Assembly (NCBI GenBank): GCA_034044135.1
Contig: CP139021.1
Coordinates: forward strand, 2,681,635 to 2,745,634
DNA: 64,000 bases
Direction of reading: 5' to 3'
Origin: Flammeovirgaceae bacterium SG7u.111
GTDB taxonomy: Bacteria > Bacteroidota > Bacteroidia > Cytophagales > Flammeovirgaceae
Part shown: one piece after another, positions 43,812 through 52,445 of the stretch
Numbering within the stretch: the stretch's first letter is position 1
How the letters are laid out: each line of letters begins with the position of its first letter
The notes under the pieces: model-generated
What the model saw: the letters and a program-made list of their open reading frames with translations, nothing else
The model's database searches: none
What the model was told of the DNA's origin: nothing
Translations under genes and position numbers: made by a program

Positions 43812-44450
43812 TTATTTATTTTGGAAAAGGAATTTTGCCAGATCAAAAGCTTGGTCCAATACGGTTAGCCCCATAAGGTCCATGGTAAGATTGATCGATT
43901 TTTCGATGGCTGCATCTGTCTTTTCAAAGTTTTCGGATTCATCCTTTGCCCAAAATTTCAATACCAATACTAGTTGCCCCCATATCAGGTTAGGGTATTT
44001 TTCACTGATCACCGGTCGGCTGTGCAGTTCTTGGGTATCGAACCCTTCGGCTATCAGTTCGTTGGCAAAACCAAAAAACTCTTCTCTAAAACCCTTGGCA
44101 AATGTAGGGGTGCAAAGCGAAAGGCTTTTCTTGGCATCGTCTATGGTATATACCACAAAACTTCTTTGCTCTTTCAGTATTTCTATCAATGTGAAAAAGA
44201 AGGACAAGAGCTTTTCCCTTACGGAATATTCTTGGTAAACCTCTTCTGCTTTCACTTGCTCTAGTGTTCGTGTGATGAAATCAGTCCAGATTTCTTTTTT
44301 GATTGCCTCGAAAGAAGAATAGTGCTCATAAAAGGACTTTTCCCCTTCACCTATCGAATCCATGAAGTGGTTTACGGATGAAGGCTCCTTTTTATTTTGC
44401 AAAATGAAGTCGATGTAAGTTTTTTTAATCTTTTCTTTAAATTTTTTCAT
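43812..44450 (-). CDS. TetR/AcrR-family transcriptional regulator
   Basis: This 212-residue protein has an N-terminal helix-turn-helix (about 3-50: KIKKTYIDFILQNKKEP, then MDSIGEGEKSFYEHYSSFEAI) in the form of TetR proteins with a short recognition helix. The all-helical C-terminal ligand domain includes EILKEQRSFVVYTIDDAKKS and LMGLTVLDQAFDLAKFLFQNK. It lies 142 bp ahead of the ABC1 kinase gene in the same orientation and probably regulates it and itself. No ligand can be guessed. Confidence 0.82.
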   Translation of the reverse strand: MKKFKEKIKKTYIDFILQNKKEPSSVNHFMDSIGEGEKSFYEHYSSFEAIKKEIWTDFITRTLEQVKAEEVYQEYSVREKLLSFFFTLIEILKEQRSFVVYTIDDAKKSLSLCTPTFAKGFREEFFGFANELIAEGFDTQELHSRPVISEKYPNLIWGQLVLVLKFWAKDESENFEKTDAAIEKSINLTMDLMGLTVLDQAFDLAKFLFQNK

Positions 44451-44530
44451 AGGATTATAAACTAATGTGAAAAAAATTTAGTTCTTTAGACATGAAGTTT
44501 GTTTGTTAGTTTAGTTTATTAAAGTGGAAA

Positions 44531-44562
44531 GGAACCTTCTATATTAGGGGGTTTCTTTTTTT
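44531..44562 (+). terminator. Terminator-like hairpin with no upstream plus-strand gene
   Basis: GGAACCTTC (44531-44539) pairs with GGGGGTTTC (44547-44555) through several G-U pairs and is followed by T8. The neighbouring gene on the left (TetR) is on the minus strand, so what transcript this would end is unclear. The rest of the 343-bp spacer (44451-44793) holds a perfect 10-bp palindrome TTACATGTAA at 44753-44762 and a TATATTTG box at 44674-44681. Confidence 0.4.
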
Positions 44563-44793
44563 TTGTCCTCTGCCCTCTCAGGGCTGTTTCTGTAAAATAA
44601 GCCTGCCGATTAATAAAATACGATATTACCTGTAAGTAGTTTTCCTTTTTTATTCCCTCCTCTTCAAATTGTCTATATTTGAACTTTGATGTATCATTAA
44701 CCTACAGATGACATGTAGTGTTTGACAAGTTTTTAAAGACTGTGAAAAATATTACATGTAAGTTTTTAATATAAATTTAACTTTTTGAACGAC

Positions 44794-46089
44794 ATGCCGA
44801 CAAATAAAGCAAGCGCAACACACTTTGAAAATGCTAAAAAAGTAATTCCCGGAGGAGTTAATTCTCCTGTAAGGGCATTTAAGGCCGTGGGCGGTACCCC
44901 CTTGTTTATAAGGGAGGCCAAAGGTGCTTATCTTATAGATGAGGACAACAACAAGTACCTAGAATTGATCAATTCGTGGGGGCCGATGATATTAGGCCAT
45001 GCCCATCCAATTATTACAGAGGCGGTACAAAAAGCAGCGGAGACATCCCTTTCTTTTGGTGCGCCAACTTCAAGAGAGGTGGCCATAGCGGAGCTTATTG
45101 TGTCTATGGTTCCTTCCATAGAAAAAGTAAGGATGGTGAATTCGGGCACGGAAGCTACTATGTCCGCCATACGCTTAGCTAGGGGCTTTACAGGGAAAGA
45201 TAAATTTATCAAATTTGAGGGCTGCTATCATGGCCATGGCGATAGCTTTTTGATAGCGGCCGGAAGTGGGGCGATTACTATGGGCGATCCGGACAGCCCA
45301 GGAGTAACCAAGGGCACGGCGAAAGACACCCTTTTAGCTCCTTACAACAATCTTGAGGCAGTTCAACAAGTGGTAGATGCAAACAAGGGAGAAGTAGCGG
45401 CGATAATTTTAGAGCCAGTGGCAGGGAATATGGGCTGCGTGTTGCCCAAGCCTGGTTTTTTAGAAGGCTTAAGGGTGCTTTGCGATAAAGAAGGAATTGT
45501 CCTTATTTTTGATGAGGTGATGACCGGGTTCAGGCTTGCCCCAGGTGGTGCGCAAGAGCTTTTTGGTGTGACTCCAGACCTTACTTGCTTAGGTAAGATT
45601 ATTGGTGGAGGAATGCCAGTTGGCGCTTATGGTGGCAAGGCTGAGATCATGGATTTTGTTTCGCCAGTAGGTCCTGTGTATCAGGCAGGAACGCTTTCGG
45701 GCAACCCTATTGCTATGGCGGCCGGGTTTACTATGCTTAGTTACCTCAACGAGCATCCAGAAGTATACACACGCTTGGAGCAGATTACCAAAACGCTAGT
45801 GGATGGAATTGCGGTCAATGTAAAAGAACTTGGGTTGGGCTATACCCAGAACCAACTTGGCTCAATGACCACGCTCTTTTTCAATAATAGTAAAGTACAT
45901 GATTTTGAAGATGCAAAAGCATCAGATATGGAGGTGTTCAAAAAGTACTTTAATGCCATGCTCAATCGTGGTGTTTACTTAGCGCCTTCGCAATATGAAA
46001 GCCTTTTCTTGTCCAACGCTCTCACCGACGAGAATGTGGAAACAATCATCGCAGCCAACAAAGAGGCTTTGATAGAGATTCATTCATAG
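44794..46089 (+). CDS. hemL: Glutamate-1-semialdehyde 2,1-aminomutase
   Basis: This 431-residue PLP enzyme makes 5-aminolevulinate for haem by the C5 pathway. The start [20 protein letters not shown] is diagnostic. The active-site region is [20 protein letters not shown] followed by [18 protein letters not shown] with the PLP lysine, and the dimer-interface loop is [14 protein letters not shown] used ATG 44794; a TTG at 44785 would add three residues. A terminator follows within 10 bases, so the gene appears to be transcribed alone. It is complete and of normal length. Confidence 0.96.
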   Translation: MPTNKASATHFENAKKVIPGGVNSPVRAFKAVGGTPLFIREAKGAYLIDEDNNKYLELINSWGPMILGHAHPIITEAVQKAAETSLSFGAPTSREVAIAELIVSMVPSIEKVRMVNSGTEATMSAIRLARGFTGKDKFIKFEGCYHGHGDSFLIAAGSGAITMGDPDSPGVTKGTAKDTLLAPYNNLEAVQQVVDANKGEVAAIILEPVAGNMGCVLPKPGFLEGLRVLCDKEGIVLIFDEVMTGFRLAPGGAQELFGVTPDLTCLGKIIGGGMPVGAYGGKAEIMDFVSPVGPVYQAGTLSGNPIAMAAGFTMLSYLNEHPEVYTRLEQITKTLVDGIAVNVKELGLGYTQNQLGSMTTLFFNNSKVHDFEDAKASDMEVFKKYFNAMLNRGVYLAPSQYESLFLSNALTDENVETIIAANKEALIEIHS

Positions 46090-46095
46090 ATTTTG

Positions 46096-46126
46096 GCCTA
46101 AGGCTACCCAGCCTTAGGCTATTTTT
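46096..46126 (+). terminator. Terminator after hemL
   Basis: GCCTAAGGCT (46096-46105) pairs with AGCCTTAGGC (46110-46119), with loop ACCC and T5 after the stem. Confidence 0.85.
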
Positions 46127-46289
46127 ATCTTTTAGAAGTGCCTTCTGTCGAAAAGGTGTAAAATTTTAAAGGGAAACCTCATGTGGTTTTGATCGAAATC
46201 TGTAATTTGAAGAACATTTCAAGCTAATCCGCAAGCATCCTTTTTTTACTCACCAAAAAATATTTTTCAAACGTCTAAATTTTTATCTC

Positions 46290-46529
46290 ATGGAGTTTTT
46301 GTATTTTATTTTGATAGGTCTAGTAGCAGGTTGGTTAGCAGGGAAGATAATGAAAGGAGGGGGTTTCGGTTTAATTGGGAATATCGTTATCGGAATCATC
46401 GGGGCGATCTTAGGAGGATGGGTACTAGGTTTGGTTGGTATTTCTTTCGGAGGGTTGATAGGCTCTATAGCAACTGCGGTAATTGGGGCAATTTTACTTT
46501 TGTTTGTGGTAGGATTGGTCAAAAAGTAG
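46290..46529 (+). CDS. GlsB/YeaQ/YmgE-family small membrane protein
   Basis: This 79-residue Gly-rich protein has three hydrophobic segments and the family signature. It starts FLYFILIGLVAGWLAGKIMK and continues with GLIGNIVIGIIGAILGGWV and VIGAILLLFVVGLVKK. Such transglycosylase-associated or stress-response proteins are induced by general stress in many bacteria, with unknown molecular role. The gene stands alone, 200 bp after hemL. Confidence 0.88.
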   Translation: MEFLYFILIGLVAGWLAGKIMKGGGFGLIGNIVIGIIGAILGGWVLGLVGISFGGLIGSIATAVIGAILLLFVVGLVKK

Positions 46530-46721
46530 TTATTTCGAAGTAAAATGGTTATTTTTGCCCTACTAAGCCAGTGTGACAAGACATTCGTTATGCTGGCTTA
46601 TTTGGTTAGAAGAGCTTAAAGCCTTGAACGAGTGTGATGTGTACTTAGTGGGAGTATTTTTGGGGATTTTGATGAGCGGTAATAATGTGCTCTAGTAAGA
46701 GGGTTAGTTTTGTTTAAAAAG

Positions 46722-46754
46722 AAAAAAAAGCCCATTGTTTCTACAATGAGCTTT
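46722..46754 (-). terminator. Minus-strand terminator in an ORF-less gap
   Basis: On the minus strand AAAGCTCATTGT (46754-46743) pairs with ACAATGGGCTTT (46738-46727) with one mismatch and runs into T8. No annotated minus-strand gene lies upstream (46755-47136), so it implies an unrecognised minus-strand transcript. Confidence 0.55.
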
Positions 46755-47136
46755 CCAAAATGCCTTGCTAATAAATGAATATTAGCATTGCCTGCATACT
46801 ATCTGGCTTACCTTAACCAAATAAGCTGCCAAACTTTTGCAAACTGGACAATATTTTTTAATTTCATTCGTTTGTGCGCATTGAAAGTACCTCAAAAAAC
46901 AGTTAAATAACATATATAAAAGAACAAACCAGTTTATTCTGGGCAACGCTATTAAAGATCATCTTCATGTTGTAAAACATATTCAGGTAAAGCCTCGCCA
47001 CTATGTAGCGAGGTTTCCTTTTTTTGGGGAATTGGAAGTAGGTTTGAAAAAAAATATTGAAGTTGATCGTTAATTTTTGATGAAAAAATTTGCTTATAAA
47101 AAGTAGTTTAAGATATTTGCAATCCCAAAACGGAAT
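46755..47136. other. ORF-less spacer between GlsB and tRNA genes
   Basis: No standard gene is visible. A 19-codon minus-strand frame (start at about 46876; MKLKNIVQFAKVWQLIWLR) precedes the minus-strand terminator. The plus strand carries a separate terminator at 46989-47025. One or two small RNAs are possible. Confidence 0.35.
46989..47025 (+). terminator. Plus-strand terminator in the same ORF-less gap
   Basis: AAGCCTCGC (46990-46998) pairs with GCGAGGTTT (47008-47016) with one G-U pair, followed by CC and T7. No plus-strand gene lies directly upstream except GlsB 460 bp away. Confidence 0.6.
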
Positions 47137-47210
47137 GGCGAGGTAGCTCAGTTGGTTAGAGCGCAGGATTCATAACCCTGAGGTCACGGGTTCAACTCCC
47201 GTCTTCGCTA
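47137..47210 (+). tRNA. tRNA with CAT anticodon (Met, elongator-type; Ile2 not excluded)
   Basis: This is a 74-base cloverleaf: acceptor GGCGAGG / CTTCGCT, D-arm GCTCAGTTGGTTAGAGC, anticodon loop TTCATAA with anticodon CAT, T-arm ACGGGTTCAACTCCCGT and discriminator A. CCA is not encoded. The GG start and D-arm fit elongator tRNA-Met. A tRNA-Ile with lysidine at C34 would also show CAT. Confidence 0.93.
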
Positions 47211-47214
47211 CAAT

Positions 47215-47247
47215 AAACCCTTCAGACAATCAGTTTGAGGGGTTTTT
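47215..47247 (+). terminator. Terminator after the tRNA
   Basis: AAACCCTTCA (47215-47224) pairs with TGAGGGGTTT (47236-47245) with one G-U pair, ending in T5. Confidence 0.8.
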
Positions 47248-47359
47248 GCGTTTTAGGCAACTCTTATAGAGGCTCTTTTCCTTGTTTTCCAAAAAAAATA
47301 AATAAGCTTAAAAACTCTTCCCCAAAAAACTCATACTCCAACTCTTGCAACTTATTCCC

Positions 47360-47367
47360 TATCTTTG
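47360..47367 (+). promoter_or_regulatory. Candidate -7 box for the THUMP methyltransferase gene
   Basis: TATCTTTG matches TAnnTTTG 50 bases ahead of the GTG start. No clear -33 TTTG is seen at the standard distance. Confidence 0.4.
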
Positions 47368-47417
47368 TTGCGAGATTCGCCCCTGAGGGCAAAAATTAAT
47401 ACCGAACTTATTTTATT

Positions 47418-48578
47418 GTGGAAAAATTTGAGATGATCGCCAAGACCCTTTTTGGGTTTGAGGAATTGCTGGCTGCCGAATTGGAAGAGATTGGGGCTAC
47501 GGATATTGAATTGTTGAAACGTGCGGTAAAGTACCGTGGCGATCAAGAGGTGCTGTACAAAAGTAATTATTTGCTTCGTACGGCTATAAAGGTATTGAAG
47601 CCTATTACTACTTTTCAGGTGCGCAATGAGTACCAATTGTACGATCAGATAAAAAAGATAGATTGGGAAGATTACATGACCGTGAACCAGACCTTGGCGA
47701 TAGAGGGGACGACCAGTGGTGAGATTTTTACCCATTCCAAATATGTTGCCCTCAAGTCGAAAGATGCGGTAGTGGACCAATTCAGGGACAAATATGACAA
47801 ACGCCCCTCGGTAGATACAGAAGATCCCGATTTGCGGATCAATGTCCACATAGCGGAGGATCAATGTACGGTTTCCCTTGATAGCTCTGGGGTGACGCTC
47901 AATAAGCGTGGTTATCGCTTGAGACAGGTATTCGCTCCTATGAGTGAAGTGTTGGCCTCGGGTATTCTGATGCTCACGGGCTGGGACAAGAAGCGGAATC
48001 TCATAAACCCAATGTGCGGTTCTGGTACGGTTGCCATTGAGGCGACACTGATGGCCAGAAATGTACCTGCGGGCTATTTTAGGGATTTTGCCTTCCAGTA
48101 CTGGAAGGATTTTGACCAAGCACTCTGGAAGAAAATAAAAGACGAGGCAATAGAGAAGATTACCGATATGGAAGGAAAGATTTACGCTTCTGATATAGAA
48201 CTTAATGCGATCAAAGTTTCCATAGACAATGCCGAGCGAGCTGGGGTAGATGAATTTATAGAATTTGAAAAAGAAGATTTTCTCGAATCGAAAGCTAAGC
48301 TGGAAGATGCTCTCGTGATAATTAACCCGCCTTATGGGGAAAGACTGGAAGAAGCTGAGGACATGGTGGAGTTTTATAAGGAGATAGGAACGCAGCTAAA
48401 GCACGGCTACAATGGTTGCGATGCGTGGATTTTGAGTGGAAACCTCGATGCTATCAAATTTGTCGGTTTGCGCCCTTCCCGGAAAATCAAGCTTTTCAAT
48501 GGACCGATTGATTGCAAGCTCCATAAATTTGAGCTTTACCGAGGTAGTAAAAAAGCATCGAAGCAGGGGAAGGTTTAG
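47418..48578 (+). CDS. THUMP-domain class I RNA methyltransferase (RlmL N-terminal-like)
   Basis: This 386-residue protein starts at GTG (MEKFEMIAKTLFGFEELLAA). A THUMP RNA-binding domain (about 45-160, KSKDAVVDQFRDKYDKRP) is followed by a SAM-dependent methyltransferase domain with motif I NPMCGSGTVAIEATLMARN (197 on) and motif IV INPPYGERL (about 298). This matches the guanine-N2 methyltransferases related to RlmL of 23S rRNA. It lies 207 bp after the tRNA. A 13-bp hairpin comes 98 bp after the stop. Confidence 0.9.
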   Translation: MEKFEMIAKTLFGFEELLAAELEEIGATDIELLKRAVKYRGDQEVLYKSNYLLRTAIKVLKPITTFQVRNEYQLYDQIKKIDWEDYMTVNQTLAIEGTTSGEIFTHSKYVALKSKDAVVDQFRDKYDKRPSVDTEDPDLRINVHIAEDQCTVSLDSSGVTLNKRGYRLRQVFAPMSEVLASGILMLTGWDKKRNLINPMCGSGTVAIEATLMARNVPAGYFRDFAFQYWKDFDQALWKKIKDEAIEKITDMEGKIYASDIELNAIKVSIDNAERAGVDEFIEFEKEDFLESKAKLEDALVIINPPYGERLEEAEDMVEFYKEIGTQLKHGYNGCDAWILSGNLDAIKFVGLRPSRKIKLFNGPIDCKLHKFELYRGSKKASKQGKV

Positions 48579-48676
48579 TTTTAGCTAGCCGAAATCAGTT
48601 CTAAGATCTAAATAAAATACAAGCTTAATCTTGCTTCAAAATTCGTTTACCAACCAATAAGTTCAATGCATAAAGA

Positions 48677-48712
48677 CATGTTCAAGCTTCCCATTTCCTA
48701 AGTTTGAACATG
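48677..48712 (+). terminator. Hairpin after the THUMP methyltransferase gene
   Basis: CATGTTCAAGCTT (48677-48689) pairs with AAGTTTGAACATG (48700-48712) with one G-U. No T run follows, so it may be regulatory for the sulfatase gene instead. Confidence 0.45.
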
Positions 48713-48781
48713 CTCTTATATCAAAGTGCTTCACTAGCTCGACTCAACTAGTAATTTATTTAACCGAACTTATACATTATC

Positions 48782-50167
48782 ATGTTTAAAAAACTACTTT
48801 TCCCATTTCTACTTTTAGTATTCAATACTTCCCTTTCTTTCTCCCAACAAACTTCTAAGCCCAATATTATCATTATCTTGACCGATGATGCCGGCTATGA
48901 AGATTTTGGCTGCTATGGTTCCACGGAGTTTAAAACTCCTAACATTGATAAACTTGCAAAAAATGGAGTGCGCTGCACGCAAGCGTATGTAAGCGGAACT
49001 TGTTGCAGTCCGTCGCGAGCAGGGCTTATGACAGGGCGCTACCAAAACCGATTTGGGCACGAGTTCAATTTGCCAAGGCGAGCAAATAAGGGAGACGACC
49101 CAGAACTTTTGGGCATGGATGTGAACGAATTGACCATTGCCGATCTGCTAAAAAAAGAGGGATATTATACAGGGATAGTTGGGAAATGGCATTTGGGGAT
49201 GAAGAAAAAGTTCCACCCCATGAACAGGGGTTTCGATGAGTTTTTTGGCTTTTTACATGGCTCAAGGTCTTATTTTCCTACTGAAAAGGCGGAATTTATG
49301 GAGCCAATTTACCGAGGTTTTGAAAAAGCTGGAGAGCAACCTTACCTTACCGAAGTATTCACTACCGAAGCCATCGACTTTGTGAAACGGAATAAAGAAA
49401 AACCATTTTTCCTATACCTCTCGTACAATGCAGTGCATGCCCCCATGGATGCGCTTCCTGAAGACGAAAAGCTGTATGATAGCATAGAATGGACGAAAAG
49501 GAGAAAGTTGGCTGCGATGACCCACTCTCTCGATAGAGAAGTAGGAAGGTTTATGAATACCCTCGATTCTTTACAGCTTACAGAAAATACCTTAATCTTT
49601 TTCCTCAACGATAACGGAGGAGCGACAATTAGCAATGGGGCTAGCAATGGCAAGCTCAACGGTCAGAAAGGTACTGTGATGGAAGGGGGAGTTCGGGTTC
49701 CGTTTATCGTTCATTGGCCGTCAAAACTCAAAGCAAAAGAATATCAGCATCCTATAACTGCACTCGATATTTTACCTACTTCTTTGGCTGTAGCGAAAGG
49801 GAAATTACCCAAAGACCGAGTCTATGACGGGGTGAATATCCTTTCTTATCTCAGAGGTGGGAACCTTTCTCGTCCGCATCAAACCTTCTACTGGAGGTAT
49901 AACAATTGCGCTGCGGTGCGTGAAGGTGACTGGAAGCTGATCAGGATGCCCGACCGCCCGGCTATGTTGTTCAATTTGGCTCGGGATGAACAAGAGCTGA
50001 TAGATATGGCTATCGATAAACCCGAGTTAGTTGCTCGTTTGTACAAAAAGCTTTTTGAGTGGGAAAAAAGCTTGCCCTATCCCCGTTGGAGATCAGAAGT
50101 AAAATGGTTTGAAGAGGATGTAAAGCGCTACGATAAGGCTTATATCAATGGAAAAGCTAGGTGGTAA
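48782..50167 (+). CDS. Secreted formylglycine-dependent sulfatase
   Basis: This 461-residue type I sulfatase has a signal peptide (about 1-21, ending SFSQQ), a calcium site Asp-Asp in IIILTDDAGYEDFGCYG, and the maturation motif CSPSR (Cys75 to formylglycine) within GTCCSPSRAGLMTGRYQ. It continues with GKWHLGMKKKFHP and FLNDNGGATISNG. It would remove sulfate esters from sugars in the periplasm and would need an FGE or anaerobic SME, neither seen here. Subfamily cannot be assigned by eye. Sulfated marine polysaccharide is the likely context but no other PUL gene is adjacent. Confidence 0.9.
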   Translation: MFKKLLFPFLLLVFNTSLSFSQQTSKPNIIIILTDDAGYEDFGCYGSTEFKTPNIDKLAKNGVRCTQAYVSGTCCSPSRAGLMTGRYQNRFGHEFNLPRRANKGDDPELLGMDVNELTIADLLKKEGYYTGIVGKWHLGMKKKFHPMNRGFDEFFGFLHGSRSYFPTEKAEFMEPIYRGFEKAGEQPYLTEVFTTEAIDFVKRNKEKPFFLYLSYNAVHAPMDALPEDEKLYDSIEWTKRRKLAAMTHSLDREVGRFMNTLDSLQLTENTLIFFLNDNGGATISNGASNGKLNGQKGTVMEGGVRVPFIVHWPSKLKAKEYQHPITALDILPTSLAVAKGKLPKDRVYDGVNILSYLRGGNLSRPHQTFYWRYNNCAAVREGDWKLIRMPDRPAMLFNLARDEQELIDMAIDKPELVARLYKKLFEWEKSLPYPRWRSEVKWFEEDVKRYDKAYINGKARW

Positions 50168-50195
50168 TAAGCTTTATTAGCCTTTTTCAATATAA

Positions 50196-50221
50196 AAAGC
50201 CCCTACGTGTGTAGGGGCTTT
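50196..50221. terminator. Bidirectional terminator between sulfatase and DUF2911 genes
   Basis: AAAGCCCCTAC (50196-50206) pairs with GTAGGGGCTTT (50211-50221) perfectly around GTGT, in a convergent spacer. Confidence 0.85.
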
Positions 50222-50245
50222 CCATTTCTAATCCAATCGGTGAAC

Positions 50246-51376
50246 CTAGTTCATGTCTTCACCTTTCTTCAATTTTTCAATGCCTGCTTCCAGGGCTTTT
50301 TTGTTAAGCTCATCGGGTGCTTTTTCGTAAGCGAGCTTCGCATATTTCAATGCTTTTTTGTAGTTGCCTTCAGCAGAGTAGCCTCTCGCCAAGCCAACAT
50401 TGGTAGGCCATTGTCCTTCAAACTTTTTGGCATTTAGTTGGAACATTGCCATTGCCTCCGCTTTTTTGCCAGCCGCCATCAGTTGCCTACCCAGCCCATG
50501 GATTTGAGTTGGGTCGGTTGCAAGGTTTGCTGCCTCTAGCAAAACTGTTTTAGCTTCTTCCGCTTTGCCAAGTTTCGCCAATATCCTCGACTTCATTTGC
50601 AAGGTCTGGAAGTTTTTATTACCTACGAAAGGGGCACCGATTGCGGCATCTGCCCAAGTAAGCGCCTCCTCTAAGTTGATATTATTTTGAAGGCAAAAAC
50701 CAGCTGCTTGCATCCAGTTTATCCATGTGAAGCCTGTTCCCGAGCGCAGTTCTTTGCGGATTTCGGTAAGGTACAGTTCATTGATGTTAGGTACTTCGAT
50801 CTTAAAAGGGATCATCAGCTCTTCCCATTTGAGGGCGCAAACGGAATTGTCTGGATTACGTTCAATAAATTCATAAGTCAACCATTCGGTATACTCAGAT
50901 TTAGCAGGTTTCACAGTCACTCTCAGGGCATCTTCCTCCTCTTTGTAGAAGTAACTTCCCCAAGAGCTGGAATTGTTGGAAAAAACAACAGTGCACTCAT
51001 CTTCGCCTACAGCTATGTGCAGACCGTATGTTCCTGCTGGAAGCTTTTTGCCTTCTATCAATACATCGTGGCTTACAGTGAAGATCGTGTTCATGTTTGC
51101 ACCTGCCCTCCAAGGCGAAGGATTGCCATAGCCAAAGCCCAAGTCAGTAAAGCCGTAAGGGACTAGTTTTCCCCAAATCTCTCCTTTTCTAGATTTTCCG
51201 CTAGGTGTGGAAACATCTGGGCTGCTGTAGTCTATAGTCGCTTTTACCAGCCCGATCCACTGGCTCACGCTCGCCTTTTGGTTGTCGCCGCTGGGCGGTA
51301 GGGTCAACGCTTGCGAATGGGCAAGCTGTACGCTAAATAGCAATAGTGCAATTGAAATTAGTCTAATCTTTCTCAT
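50246..51376 (-). CDS. DUF2911 protein with C-terminal tetratricopeptide-like repeats
   Basis: This 376-residue secreted protein from ATG 51376 has signal peptide MRKIRLISIALLLFSVQLAH. The DUF2911 domain (about 30-185) contains VKATIDYSSPDVSTPSGKSR, RAGANMNTIFTVSHDVLIEG and LPAGTYGLHIAVGEDECTVV. A helical region (190-376) holds TPR-like repeats (KNFQTLQMKSRILAKLGKAE, EGNYKKALKYAKLAYEKAP). DUF2911 proteins are abundant in Bacteroidota and have no known function. The TPRs suggest a protein-binding role in the periplasm. The longer frame to 51466 has no good start context. Confidence 0.87.
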   Translation of the reverse strand: MRKIRLISIALLLFSVQLAHSQALTLPPSGDNQKASVSQWIGLVKATIDYSSPDVSTPSGKSRKGEIWGKLVPYGFTDLGFGYGNPSPWRAGANMNTIFTVSHDVLIEGKKLPAGTYGLHIAVGEDECTVVFSNNSSSWGSYFYKEEEDALRVTVKPAKSEYTEWLTYEFIERNPDNSVCALKWEELMIPFKIEVPNINELYLTEIRKELRSGTGFTWINWMQAAGFCLQNNINLEEALTWADAAIGAPFVGNKNFQTLQMKSRILAKLGKAEEAKTVLLEAANLATDPTQIHGLGRQLMAAGKKAEAMAMFQLNAKKFEGQWPTNVGLARGYSAEGNYKKALKYAKLAYEKAPDELNKKALEAGIEKLKKGEDMN

Positions 51377-51513
51377 GTAGTTCTGTTCAGTTAAATATTG
51401 GAATCTATTTCGGACGCAAACTAAGGTTTTTGTAGAAGAAAAAAAGGGGGACTTGGGTCTAGGCATATTTTCGGTTTGAACGGTTGGAAACTATTTGCAG
51501 GAGGCGTAATTGA

Positions 51514-51544
51514 AAAAGGCTTGGCATTTTGCGCCAAGCCTTTT
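51514..51544. terminator. Terminator between the DUF2911 gene and msrA
   Basis: AAAAGGCTTGGC (51514-51525) pairs with GCCAAGCCTTTT (51533-51544) around ATTTTGC. A tracts on one side and T on the other allow use from msrA on the minus strand. Confidence 0.8.
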
Positions 51545-51571
51545 CTATAGGTTTGATAGCTAAATTACCTG

Positions 51572-52123
51572 TTAAAATTCCGCTTTCACTTTTTCTTTAA
51601 AAAGCTTTTCGAATTTCTCTACTTTAGGCTTCACTACATAAATGCAATACGGCTGGTTTGGGTTGTTTTGGTAATACTCTTGGTGGTAGTCCTCCGCCTT
51701 GTAAAATACATCTAATGCGGTGACCTGGGTAACTATTGGGTCACTCCAAAGTCCTGATTCCCCAACCTCTTTTACAGCTTTTTCCGCAGCAACTTTCTGC
51801 CCTTGGTTATGGTAGAAAATTGCTGAACGGTATTGCGTACCTACGTCGTTACCTTGTTTGTTGAGCGTAGTTGGATCATGGATTTTCCAGAATATATCCA
51901 ACACCTCCTCGTAGGAGATTACTTTGGGGTCAAATGCGACTTGCACCACTTCGGCATGCCCAGTTTTACCCGTACATATTTCATTGTAGGTAGGGTTTTT
52001 GAGTTTTCCACCGGTGTACCCCGATATCACAGATACTACTCCGTCGGTTTTTTCATATACCGCTTCTAAGCACCAAAAGCAACCGCCGCCAAGGGTTGCG
52101 TATTCCAACTTATCTTGTATCAT
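51572..52123 (-). CDS. msrA: Peptide-methionine (S)-S-oxide reductase MsrA
   Basis: This 183-residue enzyme repairs oxidised methionine. The catalytic GGGCFWC motif (Cys15) is near the start in YATLGGGCFWCLEAVYEKTD, followed by SGYTGGKLKNPTY and GHAEVVQVAFDP. RSAIFYHNQGQ and the C-terminal AEDYHQEYY complete the family signature. A resolving cysteine is seen in NQPYCIYVV. The start codon lies inside a short upstream ORF that encodes a signal-peptide-like sequence, so translation may be coupled, or the enzyme may once have been exported. Confidence 0.93.
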   Translation of the reverse strand: MIQDKLEYATLGGGCFWCLEAVYEKTDGVVSVISGYTGGKLKNPTYNEICTGKTGHAEVVQVAFDPKVISYEEVLDIFWKIHDPTTLNKQGNDVGTQYRSAIFYHNQGQKVAAEKAVKEVGESGLWSDPIVTQVTALDVFYKAEDYHQEYYQNNPNQPYCIYVVKPKVEKFEKLFKEKVKAEF

Positions 52124-52232
52124 AATTTTGTGAGGTTATGTATTGATTATCATTCGAATGAAAAGAGGCTAATGCCAAAAATCCCGCAAGTAAAGCGGCA
52201 AAAGTCAATGGCAAAAGGAACTTGTTTCTCAT
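52110..52232 (-). CDS. 40-residue signal-peptide-like ORF overlapping msrA
   Basis: From ATG 52232 the frame reads MRNKFLLPLTFAALLAGFLA, then LASFHSNDNQYITSQNYDTR, and stops at 52110, overlapping the msrA start by 14 bases in another frame. The first 24 residues look like a Sec signal peptide or membrane anchor. Many Bacteroidota MsrA proteins carry such a leader fused to the enzyme, so this may be a frameshifted export signal or a coupled leader peptide. Confidence 0.4.
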   Translation of the reverse strand: MRNKFLLPLTFAALLAGFLALASFHSNDNQYITSQNYDTR

Positions 52233-52445
52233 TTGAGAATGGTTTGTTACACAATAGAAATCGAAAAGAATAACTACCCGATTTACAAAAGGGACTAAGA
52301 AAACAGCCAAAAGAGGAAAATTGTTCGTTTGAGTCAATTAATACCCTGCTCTTCAATACTACTAACGGCGATACTCTTCTGAAAACGATGATTGTTTAAG
52401 GCTTGGGAAATAAGCTTCATACTAACGTTCGATTCGATAAGGCTT

